Below are positions 1-5,498 of a DNA stretch of 8,989 nt, one piece after another. Position numbers and translations under genes: made by a program. Position 1 is the stretch's first letter. Each line of letters opens with the position of its first letter. The DNA comes from Clostridia bacterium (lineage in GTDB: Bacteria > Bacillota > Clostridia > Oscillospirales > CAG-272). Location: NCBI GenBank assembly GCA_017382615.1, contig JAFNZX010000399.1, positions 1 to 8,989 of the forward strand, in the 5' to 3' direction. The notes below the pieces were generated by a model. It saw nothing but the letters and a program-made list of their open reading frames with translations, was not told where the DNA came from and ran no database searches.

Positions 1-188
1 ATTAAAAGTTTTTGATCGACCTTTTTTCAAAAAGGTCGAATGGGCTCGGGGCAGCGCCCCGAGTCGCGCCCGCAGGCGCGAAATTTCTCAAACACCGTTT
101 TCATTTGCGAAGCAAATATGTTCTTCTTTTGCGGCTACTCCGTCAAAAAAGAACGGAAACAACCTCTCTCACATAAAATTCCAACACA
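1..188. repeat. Non-coding cluster of four stem-loops (probable intergenic repeat element)
   Basis: No gene is supported here. The stretch is packed with inverted repeats: TCGACCTTTTT at 16-26 pairs perfectly with 29-39 (11 bp); CTCGGGGC at 45-52 pairs with 56-63 (8 bp, AGC loop); TCGCGCC at 64-70 pairs with 75-81 (7 bp, 4-nt loop); ATTTGC at 103-108 pairs with 112-117 (6 bp, GAA loop). A fifth, longer hairpin at 120-154 is listed separately. The second and third hairpins abut with no spacer. This density and the very tight loops look like a mosaic intergenic repeat, and similar GC-rich hairpin clusters are familiar to me from Oscillospirales genomes (recollection only). It lies beyond the terminator of the leftmost gene. 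The first hairpin could also act as a terminator. Confidence 0.55.
120..154. repeat. Long imperfect hairpin
   Basis: Bases 120-131 (GTTCTTCTTTTG) pair with 144-154 (CAAAAAAGAAC) if C126 is bulged out. The stem continues through CGG at 132-134 with CCG at 140-142, with T143 bulged, around a five-base loop (CTACT). That gives 14 base pairs in 35 nt. It is the end of the 1-154 stem-loop cluster nearest the last gene. It has no obvious T-tract and overlaps no gene, so a repeat-element or RNA-structure role is more likely than simple termination. Confidence 0.5.
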
Positions 189-216
189 AAAGCCCTTGTC
201 TTTCGGCAAGGGCTTT
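189..216 (-). terminator. Intrinsic terminator of the leftmost gene
   Basis: AAAGCCCTTG at 189-198 and CAAGGGCTTT at 207-216 form a perfect 10-bp stem around an 8-nt loop. Read on the minus strand, the stem ends in TTTT followed by GTGTT, a moderate U-tract. It lies 46 nt beyond the stop codon of the membrane protein gene, the right place and orientation to end that transcript. Confidence 0.75.
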
Positions 217-228
217 GTCCTTTCAGCT

Positions 229-246
229 GCGGGAGCAAGCCCCCGC
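229..246. repeat. Small GC-rich hairpin between stop codon and terminator
   Basis: GCGGG at 229-233 pairs with CCCGC at 242-246 around an 8-nt loop, just past the stop codon of the minus-strand gene and before its terminator. On the minus strand it reads TGTAGGGCGGGGGCTTGCTC and onward, a style of short GC-rich intergenic repeat I associate with Oscillospirales (recollection). It may be a repeat remnant or a 3'-end stabilising stem. Confidence 0.35.
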
Positions 247-261
247 CCTACAATTTGTGCA

Positions 262-963
262 TTACTCTGCCACGTCGTACGCCACGATGGCGTCAAACAG
301 CGCAACGGAACGGTTGTAGACCTCGTCCTTACTGCTCTGCCCGATTGCAAACTGACGCAAGAGGCACACCACGGTATCGGCGGGCAGCACCTGCACAGCC
401 TCGTTATAGAGGTAGAAATCGGTGTCACCGAGACGCACCGTCTTTCCCTCCACCGCATATCCCTTGAGCAGCTGCTCATATACGTAAGGGCTTGCAAAGC
501 AAAGCGAATACTCGCCCGTTTTGGAAACCGCGCTCTGCATGGAGGAGAATTGCTCCGTATTCCAGCTCAGCGCAACCTGCTCCTTTTTGAGCGTTACGCT
601 TTCCCCGTCGATCACGGTTTCAATCTCGGTAAAGATCTCTTCCTCGGAAAAAATCTGATATTCCACAAGACCTACCGCTTTTTTGCCGTTATTATCATAG
701 TCCTTGGGCAGCACGTCCTGCAACGTTCCCACAAAGGAAGCGCGCTCGTCCGCACTCATACGCACGGTGCCGCCGTACACGATGCTGACGTCATACTTAT
801 CCTTTCCGATCATCTGCAGGGTGCAAACAGCGATCACAACCACGAAAAACGTCACCACGATCACCGTCCACTTATTGTGATACCAAAAATTTGACAGCTT
901 ATTGTATGCACGGTTCTCTGTCACGATTTCCGTGCTGTCGTATTTGTTTTCCTTGTCGTTCAT
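262..963 (-). CDS. Unrecognised single-pass membrane protein with large extracytoplasmic domain
   Basis: The protein has 233 residues from the chosen start. I do not recognise a named family. Residues 1-32 are charged and hydrophilic and end in FWYHNKW; residues 33-53 form one strong hydrophobic helix; about 180 residues follow with a mixed alpha/beta look (SIVYGGTVRM, VALSWNTEQF, CFASPYVYEQLLKG). Lysine and arginine before the helix suggest a cytoplasmic N-terminus and an extracellular C-terminal domain; there is no signal-peptidase or lipobox site. Two ATGs stand in tandem (964-966 and 961-963). AAGGAG lies only 3 nt before the first but 6 nt before the second, so the second is preferred (the first gives 234 aa). 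The domain vaguely recalls solute-binding proteins, which is weak inference. The greA terminator ends right at its ribosome site, so it needs read-through or a promoter inside greA. Confidence 0.8.
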   Translation of the reverse strand: MNDKENKYDSTEIVTENRAYNKLSNFWYHNKWTVIVVTFFVVVIAVCTLQMIGKDKYDVSIVYGGTVRMSADERASFVGTLQDVLPKDYDNNGKKAVGLVEYQIFSEEEIFTEIETVIDGESVTLKKEQVALSWNTEQFSSMQSAVSKTGEYSLCFASPYVYEQLLKGYAVEGKTVRLGDTDFYLYNEAVQVLPADTVVCLLRQFAIGQSSKDEVYNRSVALFDAIVAYDVAE

Positions 964-979
964 CATAAGCTCCTTTTGA

Positions 980-1012
980 AAAACGGATCTGCCGCTATGA
1001 CAGATCCGTTTT
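980..1012 (-). terminator. Intrinsic terminator of greA
   Basis: AAAACGGATCTG at 980-991 and CAGATCCGTTTT at 1001-1012 form a perfect 12-bp stem with a 9-nt loop. On the minus strand the stem runs into TTTTTC, and the hairpin starts 11 nt after the greA stop codon. Its T-tract is followed at once by AAAAGGAG, the ribosome site of the next gene, so termination and initiation signals are nearly fused. Confidence 0.85.
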
Positions 1013-1023
1013 ACGTTTCTTTT

Positions 1024-1503
1024 TTACTTGGTTCTCTCTACGTGCAGAACCTTGAAGTGCAGCGTGCCGTTGGGTGCCTGTACCTCAACGTTATCGCCTG
1101 CACGCTTACCCATAAGAGCTGCACCGATGGGAGACTGGTCAGAGATACGGTGGTTGAGCGCATCAGCCTCGTTAGAGCCCACGATCTCGTACGTCAGTTC
1201 TTCGTCCCACTCCACGTCGTACACCTTAGCGGTAGAGCCAAGGCTGATGACGCCTGCGTCCAGACTGGATTCGTCGATGATCTCAGCATTTTCAAGCAGA
1301 GACTCCAGCTCCTTAATGCGCGCCTCTACCTTTGCCTGCTCGTTTCTTGCCTCATCGTACTCGGAGTTCTCGGAAAGGTCGCCAAAGCCGCGTGCAACTG
1401 CGATTGCTTCCTTGATCTCTTCTCTGCGGGTGGTGCGCAGGTACTTGAGCTCCTTTTCCAGCTCGTTATAGCCTTCCTGCGTATAAAGGGTTTTTTCTGC
1501 CAT
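1024..1503 (-). CDS. greA: Transcription elongation factor GreA
   Basis: The protein has 159 residues, the usual GreA length. It rescues backtracked RNA polymerase by inserting a coiled coil into the secondary channel and stimulating transcript cleavage. Residues 8-75 form the antiparallel coiled coil (GYNELEKELKYL ... EARIKELESLLENAEIID). The tip carries the signature GDLSENSEYDEAR at 41-53, with the acidic pair D42 and E45 that corresponds to D41/E44 of the E. coli protein. Residues 80-159 form the FKBP-like C-terminal domain, with the conserved SDQSPIGAALMGKRAGDNVEV stretch starting at residue 121. AAGGAG lies 9 nt before the ATG. The gene starts 29 nt after the S41 protease stop codon with no terminator between them, so the two are probably co-transcribed. 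A strong terminator follows. Confidence 0.97.
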   Translation of the reverse strand: MAEKTLYTQEGYNELEKELKYLRTTRREEIKEAIAVARGFGDLSENSEYDEARNEQAKVEARIKELESLLENAEIIDESSLDAGVISLGSTAKVYDVEWDEELTYEIVGSNEADALNHRISDQSPIGAALMGKRAGDNVEVQAPNGTLHFKVLHVERTK

Positions 1504-1532
1504 GTCGGTTTTCTCCTTATATTATGAATTAT

Positions 1533-3152
1533 TTATTTCATTTGCTCCAATGCCGCTTGCAGCTGGGTATCCAGCTCCTCGGGCATATCGTACGTGGAAT
1601 ACATCTGAGCAACATCCTCGGGAATCTCAATTACCACGTGCGGCGTGATGCCTATGTCGTGATAGCTCTCGCCACATGCGGGGAAATACATTTTGGAGGT
1701 GATCTTGAGTCCGCCCTCAATGCCGTACAGCTTGTAGTAAGGTCCTACGGTGCTCAAATCAAATATTGACTGCATGCAGCCCTTACCGTATGTGGTCTCG
1801 CCAATAATGGTGCCAAGCTCGTAATCGCGCATAGTGGCGGTAAACAGCTCGGCTGCGCTGGCGGTATTGCCGTTGGTCAGCACGCAGAAGGTCAGATCCT
1901 TATACTTGCCGATCTCGTCCTTGGTCACGTCACAAACCTTATACACCTGTGAGGAGTGCTCAACGACCGCAACGTATTCCTTTTTTTCATTTCCGTGCTT
2001 ATCCTTGGTGCTCAACAGCAGATCCCCCTCTGCAAGGAAGTAGCTTTGGATCGCCTTAATGGACTCCAAATCGCCGCCGGGATTATTGCGCACGTCAAAA
2101 ACAAACTTCGTACAGCCCTTGGCAAGCAGCGCATCCACCTGGGCTTCAAACTGCTCCGGGGTAGGCAGGTCAAATTGCAGAATCGTTACGATACCGACCT
2201 CGGGATCGGTTTTACTTACCTTTCCGATAATCGAAGCCGCTTCAAACGCTGTTCTCGTAACGGAGAAATCTATTTGCTCATAGCCGTCCCCCGTGGGACG
2301 CACAATGCGGAATTCCGCCTTTGTGCCCGAAACACCGCGCAAATTGTTGACCGCAAGAGTAAATCCGCCAAGCTCGTCCACGCTCTTCATTTCTCCGTCA
2401 ACCTTAAGTGCCACAATCATATCCCCCGACCGAAGCCCCGCGGTTTCTGCAGGAGACCCGGGATAGACCAGAATCAGCTTGATAGCGCCCGCGCCCTGAT
2501 AGGAGCTGGTGATGACACTGATGCCTATACCCTCCATTTTACCCTGGCTCTCTTGCTGCAGCATTTCAAATTCTTCTTTTGTATAGTATTCGGCATAGAT
2601 ATCGCCCGTTGCGGCAACGTATGCCTTGATGACCTCTTCCATCATCGCTTCCTTGTCACCCGCATCGTACGCGTAGTCCCTGATCAATTGATCGACCAGG
2701 CTGAGCGTTTCGTCGTTGATTGCAAGGTCTGCGTCATTTTTTCCGGGCAGAATGCCAAGGCCTTTCCCACCCCAATAGATACTGCTGATCACAGAGGTAA
2801 GCAGCATGGTGACCACCATAGTCAGCGATACGGCTGCAATCAGCGCAGCGACGAAGGTGCCGGCAGAAACGGTCCTTTGCTTTTTCTTTCGTCCCGTATA
2901 AGCATAATAGCGCACACCGGGCGGGTTCAGCAGCTCCATGCCGTGGGGCAAAAGCACAGCGTTGACGCTTTGCTCAAGCTCTTGGCAGGATGCGTTACGC
3001 GGCACACCAAAGGCTACGGACGCACTCTGCACGTCAGAAACCACCTTGCCGTCACTACCGTAAGCGCGCAGCACCTCGGGTAAAAGAGCACAAAGCAGCT
3101 CACGCTGCTCTTCTCTTTCAAACCCTTGTACGGTATATACCAATTTCTTCAT
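1533..3152 (-). CDS. Membrane-anchored PDZ/S41 carboxy-terminal processing protease
   Basis: The protein has 539 residues. S41 (CtpA/Tsp-type) enzymes cleave extracytoplasmic proteins near their C-termini with a Ser-Lys dyad. In order: a hydrophilic N-terminal region (1-95) of no family I recognise; one transmembrane helix (about 99-122); a linker helix region (145-200); a PDZ domain (about 205-290, with GIGISV and the PGSPAETAGLRSGDMIVAL binding and turn segment); and the S41 domain (about 318-510). Catalytic residues visible are Ser432 in GNTASAAE and Lys457 in TYGKG; FDVRNNPGG (352-360) and the HDIGITPHV ending near 506 are also typical. The 95-residue cytoplasmic extension is unusual, since most family members start with the signal or anchor helix. 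A GGAG-type ribosome site lies about 10 nt before the ATG. It is probably transcribed with greA from a promoter near 3190-3215. Confidence 0.93.
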   Translation of the reverse strand: MKKLVYTVQGFEREEQRELLCALLPEVLRAYGSDGKVVSDVQSASVAFGVPRNASCQELEQSVNAVLLPHGMELLNPPGVRYYAYTGRKKKQRTVSAGTFVAALIAAVSLTMVVTMLLTSVISSIYWGGKGLGILPGKNDADLAINDETLSLVDQLIRDYAYDAGDKEAMMEEVIKAYVAATGDIYAEYYTKEEFEMLQQESQGKMEGIGISVITSSYQGAGAIKLILVYPGSPAETAGLRSGDMIVALKVDGEMKSVDELGGFTLAVNNLRGVSGTKAEFRIVRPTGDGYEQIDFSVTRTAFEAASIIGKVSKTDPEVGIVTILQFDLPTPEQFEAQVDALLAKGCTKFVFDVRNNPGGDLESIKAIQSYFLAEGDLLLSTKDKHGNEKKEYVAVVEHSSQVYKVCDVTKDEIGKYKDLTFCVLTNGNTASAAELFTATMRDYELGTIIGETTYGKGCMQSIFDLSTVGPYYKLYGIEGGLKITSKMYFPACGESYHDIGITPHVVIEIPEDVAQMYSTYDMPEELDTQLQAALEQMK

Positions 3153-3187
3153 AGTTTCGTTTCTCTCCGTTATTGCTTTGTTTTCAA

Positions 3188-3216
3188 ACTATCTACAAAT
3201 ACCGCCATACGGTCAA
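3188..3216 (-). promoter_or_regulatory. Candidate promoter for the S41 protease and greA
   Basis: On the minus strand TTGACC (3211-3216) is followed after 17 nt by GATAGT (3188-3193). The -35 matches consensus at five of six positions and the -10 at four of six, with ideal spacing. It is about 35 nt upstream of the S41 start codon and directly abuts the 14-bp hairpin at 3217-3251. Confidence 0.45.
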
Positions 3217-3251
3217 TTAAGCGAAACGCCTTAAACGGGCGTTTCGCTTAA
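3217..3251. promoter_or_regulatory. Perfect 14-bp hairpin between regulator and protease genes
   Basis: TTAAGCGAAACGCC at 3217-3230 pairs perfectly with 3238-3251 around a 7-nt loop (TTAAACG). It begins 34 nt beyond the stop codon of the CdaR-type gene, so a terminator role is the default reading. Neither strand has a clear U-tract after the stem: the minus strand continues TTGACC, which is the candidate -35 box. It could be a weak or factor-assisted terminator, a transcript-stabilising stem, or a palindromic operator next to the promoter. Confidence 0.6.
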
Positions 3252-3285
3252 CTTCAATAGTTTATGTATTCGGTAAAATTGCAAA

Positions 3286-4371
3286 TTAGTACTTAGCAGG
3301 CTTGGAGTTGAGGTACTTCTTGACCATAAGAGCTACCTTGAAGGTGATTGCGTGCTCAAACTCACGCAGATCAAGACCGGTCAGCTTTCTGATCTTTTCC
3401 AGTCTGTAAACCAGCGTATTTCTGTGTACGAACAGCTTTCTGGAGGTCTCGGAAACGTTGAGGTTATTCTCAAAGAAACACTGAATGGTCATCAGCGTTT
3501 CGCGGTCAAGAGATTCGAGGCTACCCTTCTTGAACACCTCCTGCAAGAACATCTCGCAAAGGGTGGTGGGCAGCTGATAGATCAGACGACCGATACCCAG
3601 GTTCTCATAGCTGATGATATTCTTCTCGGTTTCAAACACCTTACCGACCTCAAGTGCGACCTGAGCTTCCTTATAAGCTCTTGCCAGATCCTTGATGTTC
3701 TCAACGGTGGTGGAAATACCGATAGCGACCTTGGTGTAGAACTCTGCGGACAGGGTGTCTGCGATGTTGGTTGCGATCTTTTCCACTTCCTTGGTCTCCA
3801 TGCCGGGCTTGACATCCTTGACCAGCACGATGTCGTGCTCGCCGACGGAGATGACGTAGTCCTTGGACTTGTCCGGGAACATATTCTGCAGCATTTCAAA
3901 GGGCATCATATCGGTCTTGCCGTAGAACTTGATTAAGAAGACGATTCTGCTCTCCTCGGTGTTGAAGTGCAGTTCCTTGGACTTGATGTAGATATCACTG
4001 GGCAGGATATTGTCCAGAATGATATTCTTGATAAAGGAACCCTTGTCATACTTCTCATCGTACAGATTCTTGATATTGCCAAGAGAGATGGACAGCAGCT
4101 TGGACATCTTTTCAGCCATCTTGTCCTCACCCTCAACGAATACAACGTACTCTGCCTTGGTGCCGCCGCTGACGGGACGGTAAGTATAACCGGAGGAGGT
4201 CACCAAATCGGAGGTGTAAGCAAGCTCATCGCGGACGCCCTGCTTGATCTCGCCGATCTTGACAAGCTCAGAGCAAGCAATAATCACGCCGTTTTCGTCA
4301 ATAACGCCGATCACGCGGTCGATCGCATCCTTCATCTGGTGAATCACACTTTGAAACAGTCTGTTGGACAT
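3286..4371 (-). CDS. CdaR/PucR-type transcriptional regulator
   Basis: The protein has 361 residues with the architecture of the CdaR (sugar-diacid regulator) group. Residues 1-130 resemble the N-terminal diacid-recognition region (IGVIDENGVIIACSELVKIG at 21-40 fits the DENGVIIA..ER.G pattern). Residues 140-250 form the degenerate GGDEF-like middle domain, ending in GISTTVENIKDLARAYKEAQ. Residues 289-350 form the C-terminal PucR helix-turn-helix: LNVSETSRKLFVHRNTLVYR starts at 304 and contains the diagnostic HRNTL.YRL.KI. Such proteins usually activate catabolic genes in response to small carboxylates, but no sugar-acid or purine genes are nearby, so the ligand and targets are unknown. GAGGAG lies 9 nt before the ATG, and a strong promoter of its own precedes the gene. 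The lack of a terminator after rsmE allows read-through as well. Confidence 0.9.
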   Translation of the reverse strand: MSNRLFQSVIHQMKDAIDRVIGVIDENGVIIACSELVKIGEIKQGVRDELAYTSDLVTSSGYTYRPVSGGTKAEYVVFVEGEDKMAEKMSKLLSISLGNIKNLYDEKYDKGSFIKNIILDNILPSDIYIKSKELHFNTEESRIVFLIKFYGKTDMMPFEMLQNMFPDKSKDYVISVGEHDIVLVKDVKPGMETKEVEKIATNIADTLSAEFYTKVAIGISTTVENIKDLARAYKEAQVALEVGKVFETEKNIISYENLGIGRLIYQLPTTLCEMFLQEVFKKGSLESLDRETLMTIQCFFENNLNVSETSRKLFVHRNTLVYRLEKIRKLTGLDLREFEHAITFKVALMVKKYLNSKPAKY

Positions 4372-4421
4372 AAAATTAAACTCCTCTTTTTTGATTTTCA
4401 GGGTTGTATATACTAACCTAT

Positions 4422-4450
4422 ATTATACACCCTTTTTTGTGATTTTTCAA
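4422..4450 (-). promoter_or_regulatory. SigA-type promoter of the CdaR-type regulator
   Basis: On the minus strand TTGAAA (4445-4450) and TATAAT (4422-4427) are separated by exactly 17 nt: five of six and six of six matches to consensus. Transcription would begin near 4414-4416, giving a leader of about 43 nt before the start codon at 4371. The flanking DNA is AT-rich, with T-runs on the plus strand that may act like an UP element. Confidence 0.85.
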
Positions 4451-4519
4451 TAGTGTTTTGCATATTTTTATAAAAAATGTGCGATTTTTTTGCAAGTTTT
4501 TTGCTCACCCTGCCAAATC

Positions 4520-5266
4520 TCACATTTCAAACCGATACACAAGGCAGCCAAGCACGAACGGCGCTGCGGTTTCTGTACGCAGAATACGCTTGCCAAGTCC
4601 GGTCATTTGCATGCCCGCAGCTTTGGCACGTGCGGCTTCCTCGGGGGAAAAGCCTCCCTCGCTGCCGACGATGACGGCAATGCGCGGACGAGTAGGAAGA
4701 CCCTGCTCGTTTTGCAGAATGCTTGCCAGCGTTTGAGTGCCCTCTCCCTCGTAGCAGAACAGGCACAGATCGCACTCCTCTGCCAAAGCAAGCATTTGCT
4801 CAAAGGAAACGGTGGATTTCACCGCAGGCACGCGTCCGCGTCCGCTTTGCTTAGCAGCCTCGGCTGCAATACGGCAGCGGCGCTTGGTTTTATCCGCCTC
4901 GCCGTCCGCCTTGGCCTTGGCAATGCAACGGCTGCTCTGGAACGGTACGATCTCATACACGCCGCATTCCACGGCTTTTTGAATAATGGAATCAAACTTT
5001 TCTCCCTTGGGCAGCGCCTGGAACAGGCAGGCATCAAAGGGCGGCTCGGTTGCAGAGGGTGCACTTGACACGATCTCGGCAAGCACGCGCTTATCCTGCT
5101 CAAACGAGGTAAGTCTGCATTCGTATTCTATAGCGCGGTCGTCGCAAACGGTGATAAACTCCCCTGCCGCCATGCGCAGGGATCTTGCGATATGATGCGC
5201 GTCGTCCCCTGTCAGGGTCACGATGTTATCCGAGATCTGCTCTGCGGACACAAAAAAACGGGGCAT
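4520..5266 (-). CDS. rsmE: 16S rRNA (uracil(1498)-N3)-methyltransferase RsmE
   Basis: The protein has 248 residues, normal for the family. RsmE uses S-adenosylmethionine to methylate N3 of U1498 in 16S rRNA near the decoding site. Residues 1-65 form the PUA-like RNA-binding domain (MPRFFV ... DDAHHIARSLRMAAGE). The rest is a SPOUT-type knotted methyltransferase with all three signatures: QALPKGEKFDSIIQKAVECG at 83-102, IVGSEGGFSPEE at 199-210, and GLGKRILRTETAA at 223-235, which forms the cofactor-binding knot. I chose the ATG at 5266 because GGAGGT lies 6 nt before it and MPRFFV is the usual N-terminus; an in-frame GTG at 5293 has no such support. It has a perfect-consensus promoter and no strong terminator before the CdaR-type gene. 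prmA, often its neighbour, is absent here. Confidence 0.96.
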   Translation of the reverse strand: MPRFFVSAEQISDNIVTLTGDDAHHIARSLRMAAGEFITVCDDRAIEYECRLTSFEQDKRVLAEIVSSAPSATEPPFDACLFQALPKGEKFDSIIQKAVECGVYEIVPFQSSRCIAKAKADGEADKTKRRCRIAAEAAKQSGRGRVPAVKSTVSFEQMLALAEECDLCLFCYEGEGTQTLASILQNEQGLPTRPRIAVIVGSEGGFSPEEAARAKAAGMQMTGLGKRILRTETAAPFVLGCLVYRFEM

Positions 5267-5293
5267 ATATACACCTCCGACAAAAAAATGCAC

Positions 5294-5322
5294 AAAATGA
5301 CCTAACGTAAAGCGGTCATTTT
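5294..5322 (-). promoter_or_regulatory. Leader hairpin upstream of rsmE
   Basis: AAAATGACC at 5294-5302 pairs perfectly with GGTCATTTT at 5314-5322 (9 bp, 11-nt loop). It lies wholly inside the predicted 5' untranslated leader, between the transcription start near 5330 and the ribosome site. On the minus strand the stem ends in TTTT, and a T7 run follows within a few bases, so it resembles an attenuator. The stem is AT-rich and only moderately stable. Confidence 0.45.
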
Positions 5323-5337
5323 TCTTGTTATGCTCCT

Positions 5338-5366
5338 ATTATAATACACATTTACCAAATTGTCAA
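5338..5366 (-). promoter_or_regulatory. Perfect-consensus SigA promoter of rsmE
   Basis: On the minus strand TTGACA (5361-5366) and TATAAT (5338-5343) are separated by exactly 17 nt: both hexamers match consensus fully. Transcription would start near 5330, giving a leader of about 65 nt. The strength is surprising for a housekeeping rRNA methyltransferase and suggests that expression is held back by another element. Confidence 0.92.
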
Positions 5367-5401
5367 GTCCTTTTTTGACAAATTTCACAAGTTTTTTGAC
5401 A
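5360..5401. promoter_or_regulatory. Repeated TGTCAA half-sites over the rsmE -35 region
   Basis: TTGTCAA at 5360-5366 and TTGACAA at 5375-5381 form a perfect 7-bp inverted repeat with an 8-nt spacer. The first arm overlaps the -35 box. TTTTTTGACA at 5371-5380 is repeated exactly at 5392-5401, a 21-bp period equal to two helical turns. The arrangement fits an operator for a dimeric repressor or activator, but the T-runs alone could produce part of it by chance. Confidence 0.35.
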
Positions 5402-5463
5402 TTTTGCACGGATAGCGACGCTCATTCCCCGCCCAATCTTTTCGTCAAAGTACCGAAATATAC

Positions 5464-5492
5464 AAAAAAGCCAAGCACCGCGGTGCCTGGCT
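5464..5492 (-). terminator. Intrinsic terminator of the acylation operon
   Basis: Minus-strand stem AGCCA.GCAC around a CGCG loop: 5469-5473 pairs with 5488-5492 and 5475-5478 with 5483-5486, with one A/C mismatch at 5474/5487. The core GCACCGCGGTGC is a perfect palindrome. The stem runs straight into TTTTTT (5464-5469). It lies 6 nt after the lipoprotein stop codon and separates this operon from rsmE. Bases 5402-5463 between it and the rsmE promoter show nothing recognisable. Confidence 0.9.
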
Positions 5493-5498
5493 CTGTTT

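Noticed and set aside
1..154. CRISPR array
   Set aside because: The stem-loops differ in sequence and there are no regularly spaced identical repeats.
40..894. Plus-strand open frame of 284 codons at the left edge
   Set aside because: It runs through the hairpin cluster, a terminator and the antisense of the membrane protein gene, with a low-complexity basic translation; not credible as a gene.
1956..3083. Long plus-strand open frame (375 codons) opposite the S41 protease
   Set aside because: It lies wholly antisense to a protease with clear catalytic motifs. The translation is rich in His, Arg and Cys without domains, and there is no ribosome site; it is a codon-bias shadow.
2868..3152. 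Heavy-metal-associated (HMA) domain in the S41 N-terminal region
   Set aside because: The length and alpha/beta look are suggestive, but there is no CxxC metal site, so the assignment was dropped.
4461..4481. AT-rich imperfect hairpin after rsmE, considered as a terminator
   Set aside because: Almost all A/T, weak stem with a mismatch, and no following U-tract on the minus strand; not supported as a terminator.
5267..5293. Longer rsmE start at an in-frame GTG (MHFFVGGVY prefix)
   Set aside because: The GTG has no ribosome site and the extension covers the GGAGGT that serves the ATG at 5266.
5302..5319. Five-codon upstream frame (MTALR) inside the rsmE leader hairpin
   Set aside because: The nearest GGAG is about 13 nt away and the peptide has no run of regulatory codons, so a leader peptide is not supported.
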